Counted from the first letter of the stretch, positions 1-5,282 are shown. The stretch is 8,219 bases of DNA from Chloroflexota bacterium (GCA_021812735.1 JAKAMV010000414.1:1-8219), one strand, 5' to 3'. A program made the numbers and translations. Notes: generated from the letters alone by a model not told the origin.

Positions 1-1
1 C

Positions 2-238
2 CGTTTCCACGGTGAGGCCGTGCTCGCGGATCCGCGGACGCCCATCCCCGAGCTCCCGAAGATCGTCGCCGAGATCATCGGCCCCCTCGCGGCCCAGACC
101 GACGTCAGCCTGACCGTCCGCGTCGAGGTCGAGGCCGAGCACAAAGCCGAAGCCGGCTTCACCGACCAGACCGTACGGACCGTCTCGGAGAACGCGCGGA
201 CCCTGCGGTTCCACGACTTCGGGTTCGAGAAGGAGTAG
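2..238 (+). CDS. C-terminal end of a DUF499-like ATPase (partial)
   Basis: The reading frame is open from the first full codon at position 2 to a TAG at 236-238, so this is the tail of a longer protein that begins outside the window; the GTG at 20 is only an internal codon. The visible ~78 residues are a mixed, acidic stretch ending in the motif VRTVSENARTLRFHDFGFEK. That ending resembles, from memory, the C-terminus of large DUF499 P-loop ATPases, which commonly sit beside DUF1156 DNA methylases in defence-type loci. No Walker motifs are visible because the N-terminal part is missing. It converges on the ubiquitin-like operon with a 57-bp gap. The family call rests on the tail only. A different ATPase or helicase-like protein with a similar C-terminal beta-rich domain is possible. 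Confidence 0.5.
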   Translation, partial: RFHGEAVLADPRTPIPELPKIVAEIIGPLAAQTDVSLTVRVEVEAEHKAEAGFTDQTVRTVSENARTLRFHDFGFEKE

Positions 239-250
239 CGCCACCCACCC

Positions 251-276
251 CTTGCTGTCGGCCCCTTGGCAGCAGG
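251..276. terminator. Hairpin between convergent genes
   Basis: TGCTGTC at 253-259 pairs with GGCAGCA at 268-274 (one G-U wobble) around an 8-nt loop. The stem can extend outward by C251-G276 and a T252-G275 wobble. It lies in the 57-bp gap between two genes that point at each other, where a shared terminator would be expected. There is no T-run on either side, so it is not a classical intrinsic terminator; high-GC bacteria often lack the run. Confidence 0.35.
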
Positions 277-295
277 ACCTGATGCCGCGGGACCG

Positions 296-745
296 CTATC
301 GCCGCCGGATGAGGGCGCGAAGTCGCTCGACGATGGACGGCGCTCGGGTCGTCGGCAGGACGGACGTTGGCATCACATCGGGCCGGGGGTGTGCCGAGTC
401 AGTCGCCCACCACGAGCTACGCATAAGGGCATCGCGCGCCCGTGCTTTCTCGATGCGCTCCTTCGACCACGGCGGAGCCCACACGACAGCATCGCGGCGC
501 ACCCAGTAGTGCGACCGGCACGCCAAGCTCCAGTTCCCGAGTGACGGGTGAAGCGACACGGTCTCGCCGTCGAAGAGCAGTTGCCAGTCCGCGGGCGAGA
601 GCGGTGTCACCACGCGTTCGCCGCACCCGCATGGACAGGAATGGACGACCGTGGCGTACGCGAGGCTGACGTACAGGACACCTGCCTGAAGCTCCTTCGG
701 GACGAACTCGACGAACCGGTGCTCGAAGCGGTCGATCCGGCTCAC
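296..745 (-). CDS. DUF6527 family protein, third gene of ubiquitin-like operon
   Basis: The protein has 149 residues. The recognisable part is residues ~1-92. It contains the cluster CPCGCG (Cys37, Cys39, Cys41, preceded by His35) and later LACRSHYW (Cys76, His79), flanked by a PSLGNW-type strand and an AVVWA strand. These match the DUF6527 pattern, and the spaced Cys/His residues probably bind zinc. Residues 93-149 are a basic, low-homology tail ending RLRALIRRR. The start is a GTG at 745-743 that overlaps the upstream TGA as GTGA, so translation is coupled to the E2/E1 gene. DUF6527 genes typically travel with a multiubiquitin protein and a ThiF-type E1, as here. Its biochemical role (ligase-like adaptor, processing enzyme or substrate receptor) cannot be read from the sequence. 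There is no JAB-type H-x-H metalloprotease motif and no obvious serine-protease triad. Confidence 0.85.
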   Translation of the reverse strand: MSRIDRFEHRFVEFVPKELQAGVLYVSLAYATVVHSCPCGCGERVVTPLSPADWQLLFDGETVSLHPSLGNWSLACRSHYWVRRDAVVWAPPWSKERIEKARARDALMRSSWWATDSAHPRPDVMPTSVLPTTRAPSIVERLRALIRRR

Positions 746-1920
746 TCAGCGGCCTCGTTGTCGATCGTGTTGCCGTCGATCGTGTAGAGCATCTGCTGCT
801 CGTGCTCGAGGTCTAGGTAGAAGCCGAGCTCCCGCTTCCAGCGGATCACCGCGAGAGCGGCATTGAGCGCGTTCAGGTCGCCCACCTGAATGTTGTCGGC
901 GTAGATGTCGGGCTCGCCGTCTGCGAGGGAGATGAGACCACGATGCGACACCGGCTTGCCCGGGACGCCCGCAGTCACACGCAGCGTCCCGCCGATCGAC
1001 GTGTCCTTCAGCCAGGCGCCGATCCCGGTGTCGTAGAACGGGATGTTCGACGCTTCGAGGTGCTCTACGATCGCCCGCTTGGCCGGTGAGCCGTCGATGC
1101 AAAGGAACACCGCGTCCATGCCGTCGAGCTCACCGAGTCGACCCTCGTCCACGTAGTAGGGGTGCGGGACCAGAGTCGCGCGCTTGCGCATGGTCGCGTA
1201 CACGGCCGCGAAGTGCTCCGCCTTCTGGGGCCCGCCCCGCAGGTCGGCCGCCGATGTCGCCCCTGGCGCGCGGAATGCGTTGTGCGTGAGGAACCGGTCC
1301 CCGTCGAACAGGTGGATCTCGGCTACCGGCGTCTTGGCGACGAGGTCGAGCACGTGTGACCCCGTCCCGCCAACCCCGACGATCGCGATCCGCCGCAGGC
1401 GAAGTCGGTCCGTCGCGGCTCCGATGCCGGCATGCGCGCTCGCGGTCTCCTCGTACAGGAATGGCGAGTCGTCCTCGATCGGCTCGAGTACCGGGTACGT
1501 CAGCGGCGTCACGTTCGGGTCCACCATGCGCGCCTCGGCGAACAGGATGTGCACGTAGGTGCTCATCTTCTCGTAGTAGTCCGGATAGCCGCCCGCCGGC
1601 TTGTGCGAGAACGAGAAGCTAGGCGTCAGACCCGAGCCGAGGTTGAAAGGGCCGATCTGGTTGATGAGCTTGTCGAGCCCGCGGCCGTTCCGGTCGCAGG
1701 GCTCCATGCCGTCGAAGTAGACGACGTGGGTATCAGGAATCTGTGTGACGTCATCCGCGAGGTTCAGGGTCGAGATCAGCCGGCCGTATTCGGCCGTCCC
1801 GTCGTGGGTCACGTACGGAACGTGGCCCACGACGAGGTGGCCGGCGATCACATCGACCTCGTACCCCTCCTCGAGAAGCCGGCGAAGATCGGTACTACGA
1901 CTTAGTGGTCGGCGTGACAT
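742..1920 (-). CDS. E2/E1 fusion: DUF6791 domain plus ThiF-type adenylyltransferase
   Basis: The protein has 392 residues and two modules. Residues ~18-150 match DUF6791, with VPYVTHDG, then HVVYFDGMEPC (His65, Cys75), then FSFSHKP and YPDYYEKMSTYV. The His...G..P-Cys arrangement resembles the active site of E2 conjugating enzymes. Residues ~176-390 are a ThiF/E1 domain: nucleotide loop VGVGGTGSH (181-189), FDGD (205-208) followed by HNAFR (213-217), Lys233, and FLCIDGSPAKR (272-282). These are the ATP-binding and Mg-coordinating positions of E1-like enzymes that adenylate a ubiquitin-like C-terminus. Only two cysteines exist, Cys75 and Cys274, and Cys274 lies in the strand before the conserved Asp, so Cys75 is the best thioester candidate. 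The ATG at 1920 overlaps the end of the upstream ubiquitin-like gene by 26 bases. The stop overlaps the DUF6527 start. Expected to be cytoplasmic. Confidence 0.9.
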   Translation of the reverse strand: MSRRPLSRSTDLRRLLEEGYEVDVIAGHLVVGHVPYVTHDGTAEYGRLISTLNLADDVTQIPDTHVVYFDGMEPCDRNGRGLDKLINQIGPFNLGSGLTPSFSFSHKPAGGYPDYYEKMSTYVHILFAEARMVDPNVTPLTYPVLEPIEDDSPFLYEETASAHAGIGAATDRLRLRRIAIVGVGGTGSHVLDLVAKTPVAEIHLFDGDRFLTHNAFRAPGATSAADLRGGPQKAEHFAAVYATMRKRATLVPHPYYVDEGRLGELDGMDAVFLCIDGSPAKRAIVEHLEASNIPFYDTGIGAWLKDTSIGGTLRVTAGVPGKPVSHRGLISLADGEPDIYADNIQVGDLNALNAALAVIRWKRELGFYLDLEHEQQMLYTIDGNTIDNEAAE

Positions 1921-2164
1921 TGAAGATCAGCCCGTCGACCACCTCGACGCTATCTCCCTCGGAGAGAATCCCCTTGGCGCTGCCATGGCCGTGGCGGTAG
2001 GTGACGGAGTAGATGATGTTCGGGTCGGTCGAGGGCGTGGGAAACGCGAGGGCGACGACATCGGCGTAGGAGATCCGCCCCTTCTCGACCTCGTGCGCTG
2101 TCCCGTTGACGACGATGGTCACGAGCTTGTGCTCGTGGTCGGCGTCGCGAGTCTCTTCAGCCAT
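1895..2164 (-). CDS. Ubiquitin-like modifier, multiubiquitin family (single domain)
   Basis: The protein has 89 residues from the ATG at 2164. That start is preferred over upstream codons because GGAGGA (2179-2174) sits 9 nt before it and the extra upstream residues look unlike the family. After a charged 13-residue tail comes one beta-grasp domain: LVTIVVNGTAHEVE (14-27), ISYADVVALAF (31-41, helix), IIYSVTYRHG (50-59), then GDSVEVVDGLIFNVT (70-84). The ISY..vv.LAF and dG.iFNVT signatures are those of multiubiquitin-domain proteins. Such proteins carry one or several ubiquitin-like domains and are conjugated by the E1-type enzyme encoded next door. The C-terminus is TPTTKS, with no terminal Gly or Gly-Gly. 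It is the first gene of a three-gene overlapping operon with its own promoter at 2209-2237. Confidence 0.88.
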   Translation of the reverse strand: MAEETRDADHEHKLVTIVVNGTAHEVEKGRISYADVVALAFPTPSTDPNIIYSVTYRHGHGSAKGILSEGDSVEVVDGLIFNVTPTTKS

Positions 2165-2173
2165 GGTTGCTGG

Positions 2174-2179
2174 TCCTCC
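2174..2179 (-). promoter_or_regulatory. Ribosome binding site deciding the ubiquitin-like gene start
   Basis: GGAGGA on the minus strand lies 9 nt before the ATG at 2164-2162. It fixes the start of the 89-residue protein and argues against the longer frame that begins at 2206, which would overlap the operon's -10 region. Confidence 0.75.
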
Positions 2180-2208
2180 GGTGGTATGTGAGCGGGTTGC
2201 CAGCAAGA

Positions 2209-2237
2209 ACTATACCGACTAGGTGCATTGGATGCAA
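2209..2237 (-). promoter_or_regulatory. Sigma-70-like promoter of the ubiquitin-like operon
   Basis: Read on the minus strand, TTGCAT (2237-2232) and TATAGT (2214-2209) are separated by exactly 17 bases. This matches a housekeeping promoter at five of six -10 positions (TATAAT) and four of six -35 positions (TTGACA). Transcription would begin near 2202, giving a ~38-nt leader that holds the GGAGGA ribosome site. The -35 box lies inside an inverted repeat (TGCAT-TGG-ATGCA, 2224-2236), so a bound repressor would block it. Confidence 0.7.
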
Positions 2238-2263
2238 CCACGCATGCGCGAAGTGGGTGCACC
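2222..2263. promoter_or_regulatory. Cluster of palindromes, candidate operator
   Basis: Three dyads lie within 42 bases: TGCAT-TGG-ATGCA (2224-2236), CGCATGCG (2241-2248) and GGTGCACC (2256-2263). The hexamer GGTGCA occurs at 2222 and 2256. The cluster sits between the divergent promoters of the ubiquitin-like operon and the toxin-antitoxin pair, overlapping the -35 of the first and lying just upstream of the -10 of the second. An operator for the adjacent HigA-type repressor is the natural guess; no binding motif is known here. Confidence 0.45.
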
Positions 2264-2279
2264 GAGCGGTTCCATGCGG

Positions 2280-2285
2280 TATGAT
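2280..2285 (+). promoter_or_regulatory. -10 box of the toxin-antitoxin pair, probable leaderless mRNA
   Basis: TATGAT matches the -10 consensus at five of six positions and ends 9 bases before the GTG at 2295. That distance puts the transcription start at or beside the start codon. No Shine-Dalgarno sequence precedes 2295 or the alternative ATG at 2274. No good -35 is seen at the usual distance. Confidence 0.45.
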
Positions 2286-2294
2286 CCACCGCTG

Positions 2295-2615
2295 GTGGAA
2301 CTTCTGTTCGAGGACGCAGCCCTCGCCGCAGTGTGTGGGTCCCATTCACGGTTGCTGCACGCCTACGGGGCTGCGGCCGCACGGGTCATCGGCGCCCGGC
2401 TGCACGAGATCGAGGCGGCCAGCACTCTCGGTGAGCTTCGCCTTCTTTCCCATCTGCGGCTCGCCGAGGTCTCTGGCCGCCCTGGCTGCGCGCGTGTCGA
2501 TGTCGTGCCGTCATTGCGGCTCGCGATGCGGCAGTCAGGGGCGCGCAGGAATCGGATCGAGTGGCACGCCACGGACCCGGTCTTCATCGTCGAAATCAGC
2601 GATGCCCGAACGTGA
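2295..2615 (+). CDS. HigB/RelE-like toxin
   Basis: From the GTG at 2295 the protein has 106 residues and begins VELLFEDAAL, the usual N-terminal beta strand of HigB-type killer proteins. It continues with a long helix pair (LLHAYGAAAARVIGARLHEI), a TLGELRLL segment, VDVVPSLRLAM and, near the end, DPVFIVEISD. This is the RelE-fold order, in which the toxin cleaves mRNA on the ribosome. The frame is also open from ATG 2274 and GTG 2223; 2295 is preferred because homologues start at this strand and a TATGAT box lies just before it. The tail ends EISDART rather than the more usual acidic-Tyr-His ending, so activity is uncertain. The gene is followed after 25 bp by its presumed antitoxin, the normal toxin-first order of higBA modules. 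Confidence 0.75.
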   Translation: MELLFEDAALAAVCGSHSRLLHAYGAAAARVIGARLHEIEAASTLGELRLLSHLRLAEVSGRPGCARVDVVPSLRLAMRQSGARRNRIEWHATDPVFIVEISDART

Positions 2616-2640
2616 GTCCGCCAATCGAGAGGAGAGAGCG

Positions 2641-3762
2641 ATGACCGCGACCCCTGTGGCGTTCCGGCCTGACTACGCGATCCCGCCCGGTGACACGCTC
2701 CGCGCAACCCTCGAGGACGCGACCATGACCCAGGCCGACCTTGCACGACGGACCGGGCTGTCTACGAAGCACATCAACCAGATCCTCCAGGGGGCCGCAT
2801 CGATCAGCCCGGAGACAGCGCTTGCTTTCGAGCGGGTGCTAGGCGTGCCGGCGCGCTTCTGGATCGCGCTCGAGGCCAACCATCAGGCCCGCGTTGCGCG
2901 ACTCCGTGACGACGCCGCCGCGAAACATGATGCGGACTGGGTGGCGAGAATGCCGACGCGCGAGCTTGTGCGCCGAGCACTGCTGCGCCCCACGACGGAG
3001 GTGACCGATCTCCGTTCGCAACTCCTCAGCTTCTTCGGCGTGGCGTCGCGAGAGGCATGGGATGCGCTGTGGCAAGCTCCGGAAGCCGCGTTCCGCAGGT
3101 CCAAGGCCTTCGAGGCTGATCCGTATGCCACTGCGGCGTGGTTGCGGATCGGCGAGCTCCGGGCGGCCCGAGTCGAGACGCAGCCGTTCGACCGGGCGGC
3201 GTTCGTCAGCGCGCTCTCGACGATCCGGACGCTGATGGTCCAGCCGCCCGAAGTCTTCGAATCGGCAATGAAGCAGCTCTGCGCGGACGCCGGGGTCATC
3301 GTCGTGATCGTGGAGGGGATCAAGGGCTGCCGGGCGAGCGGCGCCACCCGATGGGTGTCGCCAACGCGTGCCCTCATTCAGCTCTCCTTGCGCTACCGGT
3401 GGGAGGACCACTTCTGGTTCTCGTTCTTTCACGAGGCCGGGCACGTGCTGCTCCACGGCAAACGCGAGACGTTCATAGAGGACTCGGATGGCCGGTCGAC
3501 CGAGGAGGCGCAGGCGGACGCGTTCGCGACGGCTCACCTCATTCCGCCGGCCTTCGAGTCCGAAATGCTCCGGGTCAGGACCCCGGCGCAGGCCACGGCG
3601 CTCGCGGCCAAGCTCGGCATCCCGGCCGGCATCGTCATCGGTCGCGCGCAGCATGAGGGCTTGATGCCGTTCAGCATCGGGAATACGCACAGGCGGAAGT
3701 TTCGGCTGATCGAGTCATCCGCTCCGATCAGCAACACGCTGGGCACCCGTGCCGTTTCGTGA
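2641..3762 (+). CDS. HigA-type HTH antitoxin fused to ImmA/IrrE metallopeptidase
   Basis: The protein has 373 residues. The ATG at 2641 is set by GAGAGGAGAG just upstream (6-nt spacing from GGAG). Residues ~11-80 are an Xre/HigA DNA-binding domain with the helix-turn-helix MTQADLARRTGLSTKHINQI (29-48). A helical linker follows to ~210. Residues ~212-345 form an ImmA/IrrE zinc-peptidase domain with HEAGH at 264-268 and the downstream acidic segment STEEAQADAFA (286-296) supplying the expected third ligand. Proteins of this build repress their own operon and may be cleaved or inactivated to release it; a plain higA antitoxin is only ~100 residues. It lies 25 bp after the toxin gene and is probably co-transcribed with it. 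It may also control the divergent ubiquitin-like operon through the shared palindromes. The last codons overlap one copy of a direct repeat (3751-3766). Confidence 0.88.
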   Translation: MTATPVAFRPDYAIPPGDTLRATLEDATMTQADLARRTGLSTKHINQILQGAASISPETALAFERVLGVPARFWIALEANHQARVARLRDDAAAKHDADWVARMPTRELVRRALLRPTTEVTDLRSQLLSFFGVASREAWDALWQAPEAAFRRSKAFEADPYATAAWLRIGELRAARVETQPFDRAAFVSALSTIRTLMVQPPEVFESAMKQLCADAGVIVVIVEGIKGCRASGATRWVSPTRALIQLSLRYRWEDHFWFSFFHEAGHVLLHGKRETFIEDSDGRSTEEAQADAFATAHLIPPAFESEMLRVRTPAQATALAAKLGIPAGIVIGRAQHEGLMPFSIGNTHRRKFRLIESSAPISNTLGTRAVS

Positions 3763-3766
3763 CGAA
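3751..3766 (+). repeat. Direct repeat copy 1
   Basis: GCCGTTTCGTGACGAA matches GCCGCTTCGTGACGAA at 4405-4420 at 15 of 16 positions. It contains the interrupted palindrome TTCGT-G-ACGAA. This copy runs across the stop codon of the antitoxin/peptidase gene. The two copies bracket the recombinase remnant. It could be an attachment-site relic or a chance match. Confidence 0.4.
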
Positions 3767-3957
3767 GATCCCAGCCAAGGCGGCCACGCCCTGAGGGGTT
3801 GCCGCGAAAGGACACACCCCTGGCGGCCGGGTAATTGGGCCCGCACTCGGTTCACGTCCGCCCACGGCAAAGCACTCATCCCACCGCCAACGCGTACCAG
3901 TCGAGCGGGTCGTAGGCTTTGCCTACTGTGCCCCCGAGTCCGTCCGCACCACCAACA
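3763..3957. other. Intergenic sequence after the antitoxin gene
   Basis: No gene is recognised on either strand in these 195 bases. They contain a possible weak hairpin (AGGGGT 3794-3799 with ACCCCT 3816-3821) placed where an antitoxin-gene terminator would be, and a tight perfect hairpin (GTAGGC-TTT-GCCTAC, 3912-3926). Neither has a T-run. Confidence 0.4.
3912..3926. repeat. Perfect short inverted repeat
   Basis: GTAGGC and GCCTAC form a 6-bp stem around TTT, about 30 bases beyond the 3' end of the recombinase remnant. It may be a terminator relic or a site used by the lost recombinase; there is no T-run. Confidence 0.35.
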
Positions 3958-4254
3958 TCAGCACGGTGAAACGGGGCGCTGAGGCGCGAGGTCACTTCCG
4001 TTGGCAGTAGCCCAGTATCGCCCACCAAATCCGCCGGTATGCGAACCTCCGGCCGGCACGCGGTGCGTCGGCAGGATATCGGTCGGCGAGACGACGCGGA
4101 TCTCGCCGATGAGGATCCGCAGCAGCGCCTTCGTCCGGGCGGGCTTCGCTTGCTTCAACACTTCGGCCAGCTGCTGCCCTGCAGCTCTGCCACGCGGGCC
4201 TGGAGGAGGGGAGCCGCGAGGTGCCTGCCTCGAAGGCGCCGTGATCTCGTAGGC
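3958..4254 (-). pseudogene. C-terminal remnant of a large serine recombinase
   Basis: The minus strand here encodes two pieces of one protein tail in different frames. The upstream piece reads RHLAAPLLQARVAELQ and ends near 4179. One base out of step, the second piece continues QQLAEVLKQAKPARTKALL and then LIGEIRVVSPTDILPTHRVP, running to a stop at 3958. A helical, Gln/Arg-rich coiled coil followed by a (K)ALLR.LI.EIRVVS...I.PTYRVP motif is how many large serine recombinases of integrative elements end. A stop (TAA) precedes the upstream piece near 4268, and neither the Ser-containing catalytic domain nor the zinc-ribbon part is found in the window. So this is a truncated and frameshifted leftover, not a working integrase. 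Alternative: the tail of another coiled-coil protein; the motif makes that less likely. Confidence 0.6.
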
Positions 4255-4404
4255 AAGTCACCGTCTTACAACAGCCGCCGGCTGCCTCTACGCACCCCCG
4301 CCGGCACGCCGAGCAGGTCCGTGCTCCTCACCCGATCGGGTGCTCTGCCGCTGGATCGCGACCGTCGCCCGGAGATCGTCCGGACACCTCTCGTCACTGC
4401 GCTT

Positions 4405-4420
4405 GCCGCTTCGTGACGAA
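4405..4420 (+). repeat. Direct repeat copy 2
   Basis: GCCGCTTCGTGACGAA, one mismatch from the copy at 3751-3766. The right half also forms a 7-bp inverted repeat with TCGTCAC at 4391-4397 (15-nt loop). It marks the right side of the segment carrying the recombinase remnant. Confidence 0.4.
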
Positions 4421-4525
4421 CGCCTCTTGGCTGGAGTGGCGTCCCCGTGCAGGCTGCATTCGAGGCGCAGCGACCAGACGCGGACGTCGTCGATCGCCGG
4501 GACGATCTCAGGCTGCAGGCTCCCC

Positions 4526-4531
4526 GGGAGG
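4526..4531 (+). promoter_or_regulatory. Ribosome binding site supporting a TTG start
   Basis: GGGAGG followed by 7 nt and then TTG (4539-4541). No comparable signal precedes the GTG at 4413 or the in-frame ATG at 4557. Confidence 0.6.
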
Positions 4532-4538
4532 TTCAAGC

Positions 4539-5282
4539 TTGGGCGAGTACCTCGACATGCAGGCTGCGATGGGCATCACCAAGCACCAGGGCGGCCTGCC
4601 CGCGACGAGACAGCTCCTCGCGCTCTGCCACATCGATCGCGCGAGCGAGGTGCTCGATGTGGGTTGCGGCATCGGCGTCGGTCCTGCCTACATCGCGCGG
4701 ACCCACGGCTGCCGGGTCGTCGGGGTGGACGCATCTCCAGCGATGATCGCGTGGTCCCGGCGGCGGGCGCGCGAGGCAGGAGTCGAGGACCGTGTCGCGC
4801 TGCAGGTCGCCGATGTCCTCGCCCTGCCCTTCGAGGACGACCGCTTCGACGTCGTCCTGGCCGAGTCGGTGCTCGCCTTCGTCGAGGACAAGGCACAGGC
4901 GATCCGCGAGCTCGTGCGGGTGACGAAGCCCGGGGGCTACGTCGGGCTGAACGAGGCCGTCTGGCTCGAACAGGACCGCCAGAACCTGGAGGAGCTGGCC
5001 CACGACCTGGGAGCCGAAGTCCTGGGCGCCGGCGAGTGGCGGGCCCTGTGGGATGCATCGGGGCTCCGGGACCGGGTCGTGAGGCTGCGCCTGGTGGAGG
5101 CCGGGGTCGAGGTGCGCAGCCGGATGCGCTGGATCGGCCTTCCGTGGCTCGTCCGGGCCTGGGGGCGGGTCATCTACTTCTACCTCACCAGGCCGGCGAT
5201 CCGGCATTCGTTCCACTCGGTCCTCGCGGGCGGGAGGACGCTCGACCACTGGTACTACGGACTGTTCGTCGGCCGGAAGTAG
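4539..5282 (+). CDS. Class I SAM-dependent methyltransferase
   Basis: From the TTG at 4539 the protein has 247 residues. This start is chosen because GGGAGG (4526-4531) lies 7 nt before it and because family-like sequence begins right there (GEYLDMQAAMGITKHQGGL); the 42 extra codons available from 4413 are Arg/Gly/Ser-rich and look non-coding. The Rossmann methyltransferase motifs are clear: motif I VLDVGCGIG (38-46) binds SAM, VVGVDAS (60-66) ends strand 2 with the ribose-binding Asp64, then VADVLALPF (90-98), FDVVLAES (103-110) and the post-motif VTKPGGYVGLNE (128-139). The C-terminal third (WIGLPWLVRAWGRVIYFYL) is hydrophobic and could face a membrane or a lipid-like substrate. The MGITKH...LLALCHID style is that of a common family of uncharacterised methyltransferases; the substrate cannot be inferred. 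No obvious operon partner; the next gene lies ~430 bp downstream. Confidence 0.87.
   Translation: MGEYLDMQAAMGITKHQGGLPATRQLLALCHIDRASEVLDVGCGIGVGPAYIARTHGCRVVGVDASPAMIAWSRRRAREAGVEDRVALQVADVLALPFEDDRFDVVLAESVLAFVEDKAQAIRELVRVTKPGGYVGLNEAVWLEQDRQNLEELAHDLGAEVLGAGEWRALWDASGLRDRVVRLRLVEAGVEVRSRMRWIGLPWLVRAWGRVIYFYLTRPAIRHSFHSVLAGGRTLDHWYYGLFVGRK

Larger units (their letters stand above)
4255..4538. other. Gene-free stretch before the methyltransferase
   Basis: No recognisable protein or RNA gene on either strand. The long open frames here are low-complexity Arg/Pro/Ser-rich translations of GC-rich DNA. It holds copy 2 of the direct repeat and an inverted repeat TCGTCAC (4391-4397) / GTGACGA (4413-4419) that overlaps it. 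Confidence 0.4.

Noticed and set aside
2167..2640. 158 extra codons upstream of the HigA-ImmA start
   Set aside because: They overlap the toxin gene in another frame and the operon promoter region, and AGGAGA with proper spacing marks ATG 2641 as the start.
2839..3690. 283-codon minus-strand frame
   Set aside because: Antisense of the HigA-ImmA gene; Arg/Glu-rich with no domain.
3790..3870. Possible tRNA near the antitoxin gene end as an integration site
   Set aside because: A few short stems can be drawn but there is no T-arm GGTTCRA motif, no anticodon arm and no acceptor pairing.
3910..4254. TCGTAGGC at 3910-3917 and 4247-4254 as element ends
   Set aside because: Eight bases is too short to stand out in this composition, and only one copy forms the hairpin.
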